This document shows positions 1 to 7,681 of a stretch of 64,000 nucleotides of DNA, one piece after another. Position numbers and translations under genes: made by a program. Under the pieces are notes generated by a model that saw only the letters and a list, made by a program, of their open reading frames with translations, searched no databases and was not told where the DNA came from. The stretch is taken from the NCBI RefSeq assembly GCF_001403875.1, contig NZ_LN884299.1, forward strand, positions 1,054,117 to 1,118,116. Reading direction: 5' to 3'. The stretch comes from Paenibacillus ihumii. Its GTDB lineage: Bacteria; Bacillota; Bacilli; Paenibacillales; Paenibacillaceae. Each line of letters opens with the position of its first letter. Position 1 is the stretch's first letter.

Positions 1-1
1 A

Positions 2-2548
2 CACTATGTCTATGATGCTAATGGCAATGTAATTCGAATGATCGACCGTTCAGGTCGAACGACAAATTATGAGTATGATGTGATGAATCGTCTGACTGCT
101 GTTGAAGCACAAGACATAACGATTCGATTTGGTTATGACGGCGCAGGACGCCGCATTCAAATGACCGATCAGACAGGGACGACAAATTATACGTATACAG
201 CCGCCGGAAGGTTGAAAGAAAAGACGCTTCCTGATGCAAAGAAAATATCATATACTTACGATCCTGCAGGACAACTATTATCTACTATAGACTACACAGG
301 AAACGTAGTGAGCAGAACTTATGATGACATCGGCCGGCTTACGCGTGTACAAGACGATGAGGGGAGTGTTGTTGACTACACTTATGATGCAGGTGGGCGG
401 TTGACACATGAAACCTTGCCAAATAACGTAATTACATCCTATGCTTACGATCCAAACGACCGAGTTATTCAAATAGCAACAACAAGACAGGGTTCGGATA
501 TTTTCAATCCTTACTCGTACACGTATGACGCGGCGGGCAATATTACAAGTATGTCTGATCACCGTGGCACGTCAACCTATACTTATGACGGAAATAACCG
601 TTTGATAAGGACGACTTCAGCAAACGGAACACAGGTTGATTATAGGTATGATGGGGTGGGGAACCGATTAGCGGAATCGACGATGTTGCCAGGGCAACTG
701 AAACAAATACGTCTATATAGCTATAATGCGCTAAATCAGTTAATCGGTCTTGATGATGAGAATAAGAATACCGCATACACCTACGATCTTAACGGCAACT
801 TGTTGGAAGATGGCAAATACCTATATTCATATGACTCATTGAATCGCCTGATTACGGTAACAGATAGTGTATATGGCTCGATATCTATTACCGATGCGGT
901 ATATGGCCAAATCTTCTATGAATATAACGGGGATGGTTTGCGAATTGGGTCGATTATAGACGGGCAACGGATTAATTACTACTGGGATCAAGATCAAATC
1001 TCGCTAGAAACTGACGCAGCCGGGCAGATCATCGCAAATCATATTTATGGTTTGCAGCGATTGGCTCGTATATTGGGACCAGGCTCGCCAGCCTATTTGC
1101 CGGATGGAGATAATCGGTTCTATTATTTATACGACGGACATGGCGATGTTCGAGGGATGATAGATCCGTCAGGCAAATTATTAGGGACATACGACTACGA
1201 TCCATGGGGGAATGTTACTAGCCAAACCGGAGAGATGGACAATCCTTTCAGGTACGCAGGGGAATACATGGATCCGACAGGCATGCAATACTTAAGGGCA
1301 CGCTATTACAATCCAGAAATCGGTAGATTTTTGACGGAGGATACGTACCGAGGCTGGTTGGAAGATCCGCAGAGCTTGAACTTATACGTCTATGTAGGTA
1401 ATAATCCGCTGATTTATACTGACCCGTCTGGACATTTCAGGAATCCAATTGAGGCGTGGCGCGAAGGTCCGGAATGGCTGCCCTTTAGTAAAGAGTATGT
1501 CCGCAACTATGATCGGAACTTAGAGACAGGCTTATCCTGGATTGAGGAAAAGAATAAGCCCGCAGGAATGCTTGCCCAAGGATTAACCACCGTGGGTCGG
1601 GTATTCATAATGGACGATCTGTTGACTTTAGCAGACGAATGCGCAACGGATGGAGAAAAGATATTTGCCGCAATTAGCGTTATTCCCCTGGGTAAAATAG
1701 CAAAAGTCATTCGCATTGCTGATAACGCTTTTGACACTTCAAAAGTTGCTACTAAGGCTGCTAGGGGGCCGGGGAATGCTGTTGATGAAGCTAAGGATAT
1801 AAAAAAAATAACAAAAAGTCTTGATTGTAACTGTTTCACTGCAGGAACAAAGGTTTTAACAGACGAAGGGGAGAAACCTATCGAGGAAATCGAGGTAGGT
1901 GACAAAGTCCTAGCCAAAGACGATGAGACAGGCGAGATGGCTTACAAGGAAGTCGAATGGCTCTTCCAACGTGATGTTGAAGAAACATATTATATTACTG
2001 TTGGCGGCGAAGTCATAACGACTACTGATGAGCATCCGTTTTGGATTGTCGGTAAAGGTTGGGTGGAAGCACAGCATCTTGCAGTGGGCGATGTTCTAAC
2101 AACTTACGATGGCAAGGAATTAGCCATAGAGAAGATAGAGGTTAAGAAGGAACATAAGACTGTCTACAACTTTATGGTTAAGGACTTCCATACCTACTTT
2201 GTCTCTAACCTTGGAATTTGGACGCATAATGCATGTAAGGTAAACTTTAATGGTGCTGATGTAGATGTTTATCGTGGTGGCAATAGCTTCACGGTGAAGC
2301 CAAATGAAATTAAAATTGACCCTAAAACTGGAATGGTTAAGACAACACATGGTGTTTCATTAGATGTAAATGCTAGCACAGTTTCAAAATTTGGTGGGGC
2401 TTATCGGATTGATTCGCTACCCGATGGATTAAAGATAATTCAAAGGGGAGGTAGGGCAGAACATTTTGAGATTGTACCTGCATACGATATGCCTTTAGAC
2501 CAGTTCCAAAAGTTACTAAACCAAATTACTGTTTCACCAGTAAAATAG
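2..2548 (+). CDS. RHS/YD-repeat polymorphic toxin with HINT domain (5' end outside window)
   Basis: The reading frame is open from base 2 and already encodes YD-repeat sequence, so the gene starts upstream; the ATG at 38 is internal. Visible in order: about 15 YD repeats (YTYD, YEYN types), an RHS-associated core (GHGDVRG, YDPWGN, RYYNPEIGRF, NNPLIYTDPSG), a short linker, a HINT self-cleaving domain starting at Cys codon 1832-1834 (CFTAGT) and ending at His-Asn 2225-2230, and a variable tail of about 105 residues. In this family the RHS shell encloses a C-terminal toxin that is released by cleavage. The tail (VYRGG, THGVS, HFEIVP) is not assigned to a family; the R..S..E spacing is loosely reminiscent of ADP-ribosyltransferases, which is only a guess. 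A GTG-start gene follows at once and is the expected immunity partner. Confidence 0.9.
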   Translation, partial: HYVYDANGNVIRMIDRSGRTTNYEYDVMNRLTAVEAQDITIRFGYDGAGRRIQMTDQTGTTNYTYTAAGRLKEKTLPDAKKISYTYDPAGQLLSTIDYTGNVVSRTYDDIGRLTRVQDDEGSVVDYTYDAGGRLTHETLPNNVITSYAYDPNDRVIQIATTRQGSDIFNPYSYTYDAAGNITSMSDHRGTSTYTYDGNNRLIRTTSANGTQVDYRYDGVGNRLAESTMLPGQLKQIRLYSYNALNQLIGLDDENKNTAYTYDLNGNLLEDGKYLYSYDSLNRLITVTDSVYGSISITDAVYGQIFYEYNGDGLRIGSIIDGQRINYYWDQDQISLETDAAGQIIANHIYGLQRLARILGPGSPAYLPDGDNRFYYLYDGHGDVRGMIDPSGKLLGTYDYDPWGNVTSQTGEMDNPFRYAGEYMDPTGMQYLRARYYNPEIGRFLTEDTYRGWLEDPQSLNLYVYVGNNPLIYTDPSGHFRNPIEAWREGPEWLPFSKEYVRNYDRNLETGLSWIEEKNKPAGMLAQGLTTVGRVFIMDDLLTLADECATDGEKIFAAISVIPLGKIAKVIRIADNAFDTSKVATKAARGPGNAVDEAKDIKKITKSLDCNCFTAGTKVLTDEGEKPIEEIEVGDKVLAKDDETGEMAYKEVEWLFQRDVEETYYITVGGEVITTTDEHPFWIVGKGWVEAQHLAVGDVLTTYDGKELAIEKIEVKKEHKTVYNFMVKDFHTYFVSNLGIWTHNACKVNFNGADVDVYRGGNSFTVKPNEIKIDPKTGMVKTTHGVSLDVNASTVSKFGGAYRIDSLPDGLKIIQRGGRAEHFEIVPAYDMPLDQFQKLLNQITVSPVK

Positions 2549-2558
2549 GAGGTCGAAT

Positions 2559-2876
2559 GTGAGTAATTTTACAGTGATATTTACTGACGATACGGAATTA
2601 GCCGAATATGAAGCAGCAAATAAAGGCTATCGAAATGATGTTTTTGTTAAGATTCAAGAGGATTACTTCAACTTGAGAGTTTATGATATTGTTCGATTAA
2701 AACAGGATTTTGAAAGTGAAGTTGAAGAATACGGATACTATTCTGCTGAACCCAACTTAGTTTTGGTCACAGAAGTAACAACAGATAATGTGTTGAAAAT
2801 CATAACTCAACTTTATGAAGATGGGTATTTTAATCATCTTAAGCCCGTAGACAAGAAAATGTTTAATTTAACTTAA
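2559..2876 (+). CDS. Probable immunity protein for the RHS toxin
   Basis: A small acidic protein of 105 residues with no signal peptide, cysteine cluster or recognised catalytic motif. It begins at GTG 2559, ten bases after the toxin stop, with AGGAGG at 2547-2552 overlapping that stop; the nearby ATG at 2557 is followed directly by a stop and cannot be used. A small acidic cytosolic protein right behind an RHS/HINT toxin tip is the usual arrangement for a cognate immunity protein that binds and blocks the toxin. I do not recognise the family, so the function rests on context. A strong terminator follows, closing the toxin-immunity unit. Confidence 0.6.
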   Translation: MSNFTVIFTDDTELAEYEAANKGYRNDVFVKIQEDYFNLRVYDIVRLKQDFESEVEEYGYYSAEPNLVLVTEVTTDNVLKIITQLYEDGYFNHLKPVDKKMFNLT

Positions 2877-2886
2877 CCATACCCTT

Positions 2887-2923
2887 GACCTTGAGGATAA
2901 GCGCTCCTCAAGGTCTTTCTTTT
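2887..2923 (+). terminator. Terminator after toxin-immunity pair
   Basis: A perfect 10-bp inverted repeat, GACCTTGAGG (2887-2896) and CCTCAAGGTC (2906-2915), with a 9-nt loop and a T-rich tail, lies ten bases after the immunity gene stop. Confidence 0.85.
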
Positions 2924-3049
2924 ACCCCCCCACCCAGTGCCAATTGAATCGGGCGGCTATGTCCAAAAGAACTTAATCCTGATTACCCCTGTATGATATT
3001 CCTCTAATATGCCTGTACGCACAGATATGCTTTAATTTTATAACCTAAA

Positions 3050-3354
3050 TAACGCTACTCGGATACATAAAACAGGTTGATTATGGACAGATACCACCAT
3101 GATTGACCTGTTTGTATTATTAGGTCAGCCAGAGATTTCTGGTTGGCCTATATTTATGGCTGCTCTATGATGGTGGTAGCCGGGAGAACGTGATTGACCT
3201 TGGGGTACTAAAGCCCGTACAAAAACTGTTTTCCCACTACCCTCAATGACCATGTTTGAGCTGGTTGAGGCTAGTGACCTCGTATCACAAGCGAAGCTGT
3301 GGAATTGGAACCATCGTGGGAGTGCCGGTTGAAATTACATGAGGAGGAGAGGGT
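3050..3354 (+). ncRNA. Structured leader of IS110-like element, candidate bridge RNA
   Basis: About 300 non-coding bases directly upstream of the IS110-type transposase. They hold a 17-bp stem (3070-3086 with 3097-3113, all pairs formed if G-U is allowed, 10-nt loop), then a 13-bp stem (3121-3133 with 3138-3150, two G-U pairs, 4-nt loop), and a weaker hairpin around 3240-3270. In the IS110 group the left-end non-coding region encodes the bridge RNA that pairs with donor and target DNA, so position and structure both fit. The ends of the RNA and of the element, and the loop guide sequences, could not be defined here. Confidence 0.55.
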
Positions 3355-4530
3355 ATGGAACCAGTTATTGGCTTAGATGTAGCGAAGGGGAAAAGTGTTA
3401 TTCAAGCGTTTATGAGGCGAAATGAGGTTTACGGGAAACCTGAAACCATTACACACGATGAAGTGGGATACAGACGTCTTGGTAGCATCATTCAGGAGCT
3501 TCAAGTACGAACAGGAGAAGAACCTGTTGTCGTTCTAGAAGCAACGGGTCATTATCATCGCCCAGTAGTGGCATGCCTGTCGGCTATTAAGGTATCTTAT
3601 TTTATCGTCAATCCGTTGCTATCTAAACGTACGAAGAGCGCACAACTGCGAAAAGTAAAAACGGATAAAGCAGACGCTTGGCATTTAGCAGAAATGTATT
3701 ATCGTGGCGACGTGCAGCCGCATCGGAGCTGGGAGGAGTGTTACATAGAGCTTCAGTGACGAGGCAGCATGAGTTTATGAGTTCGCTTTATGTACAAGCG
3801 AAGCTTAACGCACGTGCGTTGTTGGATCAGGTGTTTCCCGCCTATGAGGAGATCTTCAGCGATTTATTTTCTCTAACGGCACTCAAGACGTTGCAAGCCT
3901 GTATATCCAGTGAATCGAGGGAATGGACTGAAGTTATACGTCCGCTTACGGGGAAGTCTCACTCCGAAAAATGGATTCGTGCGAAAGCGGAACATCTTGA
4001 CATCCGTTCATAAACAATGGCTCAGGTCAGAGAGAAGCTTGGCGCAGACGTTGATGCTGCAAAGCATGATAACGCTTCTTCTGTCCATGCAGGAACAACT
4101 TCAAACGATAGAGGAGCAGATCAGGCTGTTGGCTGAGAAGATGCCGGAAATAGAACTTATCAAGAGTATTCCGGGCTTAGGGGATAAACTTGCAGCGACA
4201 ATCATATCAGAGATCGATAACGCTCATCGATTTGAAGAAGCAAAGCAACTAGTGGCATTTGCAGGGATTGATCCGGGTGTACACAGTTCTGGACAGTTTA
4301 CGGCTACACGCAACCGGATATCAAAGCGAGGCTCTAAGCGTTTACGACGAGCGTTATTTTTGGCAGTGCAATGCGGATTACGTCGCGGCTGTAACAGCAG
4401 GATAAAGAGGTATTACGATAAGAAAAGGCAAGAGGGCAAGCCCTATAAGGTGACGGTGATTGCTTGCGCAAACAAGCTATTGCATCACATCTACGCCATC
4501 TTGAAGAAGGGCCAGCCCTATCAGGTATAA
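3355..4530 (+). pseudogene. IS110-family transposase, disrupted by two frameshifts
   Basis: The N-terminal part (3355-3759, ATG after GAGGAGGAGAGGGT) has the DEDD-type catalytic core: IGLDVAKG (D8), VVVLEATG (E62) and KTDKADAWH (D104, D107). The reading then moves to another frame near 3740-3757 (SVTRQHEFM onward, to about 4003) and back to the first frame near 4000 (SVHKQW onward). The C-terminal part has the Transposase_20 helix-hairpin-helix region (SIPGLG, FAGIDPG, SKRGSKRLRRAL) to the stop at 4530. Joined across the two shifts, the protein would be a normal full-length IS110 recombinase of about 390 residues. The two shifts compensate each other, so only the middle is scrambled; as written the enzyme is probably inactive, unless these are sequencing errors. 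IS110 elements lack terminal inverted repeats, and none was seen. Confidence 0.85.
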
Positions 4531-4847
4531 CCATAATTATCCATAATCTCCACGGCAATGGAGGTTATTTGGCATGTACAAAAGTATATCAGTATTTCCG
4601 TCCTAAAGCCAAGGCATTGAGGCTTGACAAGTATTAGCTGGATTTTTGTTATCTTCGCTTTCTTGCGGTTTTTCTAATATGAACCGCAACTGTACAATAC
4701 CCTGTCCCGATAGAGAGGGCGAAAAGGTCAAATCGCATCTTCTGGGAAGGATAGCACGACAATTCTTAGGCAGTTAGTACTGTGCCCATATAGAGCTTAG
4801 GGAAGCAAACGGTTATGCCTATTTTTATGATTTTTTTAATTATCAAA
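4531..4847. other. Non-coding stretch after the IS110 element
   Basis: No gene is visible. It starts with a small hairpin (AATCTCCA with TGGAGGTT, about 4544-4565) that may end transposase transcription or lie in the right end of the element. The rest shows no motif that I can name. Confidence 0.4.
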
Positions 4848-5630
4848 TCACAACGCAACATCCAGCAAACGGCTGATCAGCCCTAGATCCATGTTGGACT
4901 CAATTAGCTCGGCCATGCGATCTAAGCTTTGTTCCTCGGGTACCGAGATATCCTGCTGATAGGGCAGAACCCCGGCACATGGGATTGCATGCTTTTTCTC
5001 CAAGAAATCTATGCCCGGCTGCAAAATGCCCCTGCTCCCTTGATAGCGATTAATAATGAAGCCTTCTAGCTGAGGTTTGATGGATTCATCCAATAAGTCG
5101 ATGGTACCGTGAATCGCTGCAAAGACGCCGCCATAGTGAATGTCCGACACGAGCAGAAGGGGAGAATTCGTTATTTTTGCGGTGAAAATATTAGCCACGT
5201 CCTGATTAGCCAGGTTGATTTCCGCAGTTGAGCCCGCGCCTTCTACAATGAGAATATCGTATTTTGCTGCTAGTCTTTGAAAGGAGCTTGCAATGCTTGC
5301 CCTGATCTCCGGTAAAAAATCCTCGTATTTTGTGTAAGAGCCTGTATAAAATAATTTCCCATTTATGATGAATTGTGTTTGATCATACGCGGGCTTAATC
5401 AGGACGGGATTCATGTCCGCCTCAGGAACCGCGCCTGCGCTCAAAGCCTGGATATAAGTGGAATAAGCAATTTCACAGCTTTCGGGAGTCATATAGGATT
5501 TTGAGGAAATATTTTGCGACTTGAATGGGGCCGCCGAATACCCCTTATTCCGCAGCATCCGCAATAAAGCGGCCGTGATAAAGCTTTTGCCGCACGAAGA
5601 GCTGGTTCCGACGATCATTAATGATTTCAT
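4848..5630 (-). CDS. Standalone CobQ/BioD-type P-loop amidoligase domain
   Basis: 260 residues that align with the N-terminal synthetase half of cobyric acid synthase CobQ: Walker A GTSSSCGKS (residues 8-16), APFKSQN (34-40), DMNPVLIKP (72-80), IVEGAGS (128-134) and VSDIHYGGVFAA (161-172). CobQ normally continues with a glutamine amidotransferase domain to about 490-500 residues; here the protein stops at the end of the synthetase half, so it cannot draw ammonia from glutamine by itself. No cobalamin or biotin gene is nearby. It may act with a separate amidotransferase, as a dethiobiotin-synthetase-like enzyme, or be a remnant. The start is supported by AAAGGTG about five bases before the ATG. 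Confidence 0.75.
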   Translation of the reverse strand: MKSLMIVGTSSSCGKSFITAALLRMLRNKGYSAAPFKSQNISSKSYMTPESCEIAYSTYIQALSAGAVPEADMNPVLIKPAYDQTQFIINGKLFYTGSYTKYEDFLPEIRASIASSFQRLAAKYDILIVEGAGSTAEINLANQDVANIFTAKITNSPLLLVSDIHYGGVFAAIHGTIDLLDESIKPQLEGFIINRYQGSRGILQPGIDFLEKKHAIPCAGVLPYQQDISVPEEQSLDRMAELIESNMDLGLISRLLDVAL

Positions 5631-5913
5631 TTGTTCACCTTTTTCGCGAAGTACTTAGTAAGTACTCATATTAGATTAAAGTTCTTTAGAAGTAAATTCA
5701 TCTAAGTTAGTTTCCAGTTGAAATTTGAATAGAAGCCGGCTTCTTTGATATCCATTTCAAGGAAAATCTAGGCACAATGAATCTAGGCAAATTAATATAG
5801 AAAAATAACAAGGAATATAGCAACTTTTAGGAGATTTTGACGTTTAAATGGATGATGCTAGAATTTCGGGTTACTAAATGGCTTCTATTATATTACTAAA
5901 AGGATGAGTAAAA
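5631..5913. promoter_or_regulatory. Divergent intergenic region, cobQ-like gene / amidase gene
   Basis: AT-rich 280-bp region between divergent genes; it must hold both promoters. No riboswitch-like fold was recognised. The amidase start is TTG 5914, preceded by AAAAGGATGA (5898-5907). Confidence 0.4.
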
Positions 5914-7458
5914 TTGAAAAGGTTTACTGCCGTTGTATTTTGCATGATAGGTTTGTTCTTGCTTGGCATGAATTCACAGGTATTCGCCAATAGCGCTTCG
6001 ATATATCTTAACGGGTCGCAGCTAAGCGCGGCTAATTTATCCCAAGTTGAAATTGTAAACAATAAAGTGATGGTACCGATTCGCGTGGTGGAGGAATTGG
6101 GCTATGCCGTAAATTGGAATAAGGCTGAGAAAACCGTAAAAATTCAAAACAAATCAAAAACGATCACGATGACGGCGAATAAATCCAATGCACAGGTCGA
6201 CGACCGAGTCGTCAAGCTGCCATCCCCGCTTTTATTGAAGAACAATACTTCATTTGTGCCTTTACGCTTCATGAGTGAAGAATTCGGGCTTAAGGTAAAT
6301 TGGGACAACCGCAGCAAAACCGTTTACTTAACCTCGGATACGGCCGAAGATTCCTCGGACTTGCTCATTCCACAGGAGGAAGGCACACCAGGTGCCGGGG
6401 CAGCTGAAGGCGCTGGTACCGGAGCAAATACAGGAACGAGTACAAGCCCAGGCAAGGGAACTGATACAGGAACAGGTACGAGTAAAAGCCCAGGCTCAGG
6501 TACAGGCACGGGGGCGGGCTCGAATGCAGCGTCAACCCATGGAAATCGCAAAATAGAGGATATCCATTTTACGGATAACCGGCTTACGATAACTATGGAT
6601 CAAACGGTGCAGCCGAAGGCCTTTGCAATGAGCGGACCGGACCGGATCGTCATTGATTTACCGGGCGCTGCGTTGTCGGAAGCATTTATCGGTAAACATA
6701 TGGAAGAGGCGGGCATCGGTCAGATCGAGGTCAAGGAAGAGGATTCGCTTGCTGGTAAAATACGATATTCCTTATTCGATGCAAAATCTTCTACGATCCG
6801 AATGGTTCTTGATTTGAATACCCAAGCGGATTATCGGCTATCGACAGGAGATTCCATCATTGTTCTTGAGCTGGCCCCCAAGACGGCTTCGGGACCAATC
6901 GATTCGGATCATTCCAGAAGATTGGTCGTCATTGATGCTGGACATGGAGATCATGATAACGGGACGACCGGGGTATCGGGCAGAGTCGAGAAGGATTTTA
7001 ACCTGACGATGGCTTTGAAGGTCGAAGAACTGCTTAGACAGGAGCCGCTGATTGAGGTCGTGCTTACCAGGTACGATGACACCTACGTCACAAGACCGGA
7101 CCGGGCCAAGCTCGCTAACGATTTGAACGCAGACGCGTTTATTTCCATCCACGCCAACTCTGTACTAAATATACCTACGGCAAATGGTACTGAAACTTAT
7201 TATTACAGCGAAGCAAGCAAGCCGCTGGCCGATATTATGCATAAACATTTGGTTCAAGCGACACAGCTCAAGGACCGCAAGGTAAAATACAACAATTACG
7301 AAGTGTTAAGAAGGAGCAACATGCCGGCCACGCTCCTGGAGGTAGGCTTCTTATCGAATGCGGAGGAGGAAGCCCTGCTCTTTACGGAAGATTTCCAGAA
7401 CCGGGTCGCCCAAGGCATTGTCGATGCGATCAAGGAATACTTTGGGATTGTCTCGTAA
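5914..7458 (+). CDS. Secreted N-acetylmuramoyl-L-alanine amidase (Amidase_3)
   Basis: 514 residues. An N-terminal signal peptide (hydrophobic core, VFANSA cleavage region) is followed by a copper-amine-oxidase N-domain-like region (about 30-145; repeated VPIRVV and VPLRFMSEEFG motifs, common in Paenibacillus envelope proteins), a Gly/Thr/Ser-rich linker (about 155-215), an AMIN-like beta domain (about 220-325) and an Amidase_3 zinc hydrolase domain (about 338-512). The zinc and catalytic residues are visible in DAGHGDHD, RVEKDFN, SIHANS and LLEVGFLSN. It should cleave the amide bond between MurNAc and L-alanine in the cell wall, with the AMIN region localising it. It starts at TTG with a good ribosome site and is monocistronic, ending at a strong terminator. 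Confidence 0.92.
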   Translation: MKRFTAVVFCMIGLFLLGMNSQVFANSASIYLNGSQLSAANLSQVEIVNNKVMVPIRVVEELGYAVNWNKAEKTVKIQNKSKTITMTANKSNAQVDDRVVKLPSPLLLKNNTSFVPLRFMSEEFGLKVNWDNRSKTVYLTSDTAEDSSDLLIPQEEGTPGAGAAEGAGTGANTGTSTSPGKGTDTGTGTSKSPGSGTGTGAGSNAASTHGNRKIEDIHFTDNRLTITMDQTVQPKAFAMSGPDRIVIDLPGAALSEAFIGKHMEEAGIGQIEVKEEDSLAGKIRYSLFDAKSSTIRMVLDLNTQADYRLSTGDSIIVLELAPKTASGPIDSDHSRRLVVIDAGHGDHDNGTTGVSGRVEKDFNLTMALKVEELLRQEPLIEVVLTRYDDTYVTRPDRAKLANDLNADAFISIHANSVLNIPTANGTETYYYSEASKPLADIMHKHLVQATQLKDRKVKYNNYEVLRRSNMPATLLEVGFLSNAEEEALLFTEDFQNRVAQGIVDAIKEYFGIVS

Positions 7459-7484
7459 GGGGCATTACGCTCTAAGTGATCATC

Positions 7485-7524
7485 AACTCTCTACTCGAAT
7501 AAAATTCGAGTGGAGAGTTTTTTT
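7485..7524 (+). terminator. Terminator after amidase
   Basis: A 16-bp inverted repeat with one G-U pair, AACTCTCTACTCGAAT (7485-7500) and ATTCGAGTGGAGAGTT (7503-7518), is followed by a run of T. Confidence 0.9.
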
Positions 7525-7681
7525 GTGGTTTTACTCATTGTTAACCAAAATTGTAAATATTAAGGGAGGTAAAGTGATAAGTCTGTCGAATCATGTATAC
7601 ATATCAAGTGTTTGTATAGGACAAAGGAATTAATTTAATGTCACAATTTGGTGAACGATGTTATCTGGAGGAGGGGGAGCC

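Noticed and set aside
1832..2230. HINT domain read as an intein
   Set aside because: The sequence after the His-Asn is a short unique tip rather than the second half of an interrupted protein, and RHS context points to a toxin-release HINT.
5631..5913. Possible cobalamin riboswitch near the CobQ-like gene
   Set aside because: No B12-box-like sequence or comparable fold was seen.
7358..7633. Open frame overlapping the amidase end and its terminator
   Set aside because: Shadow frame of the amidase that crosses a strong terminator.
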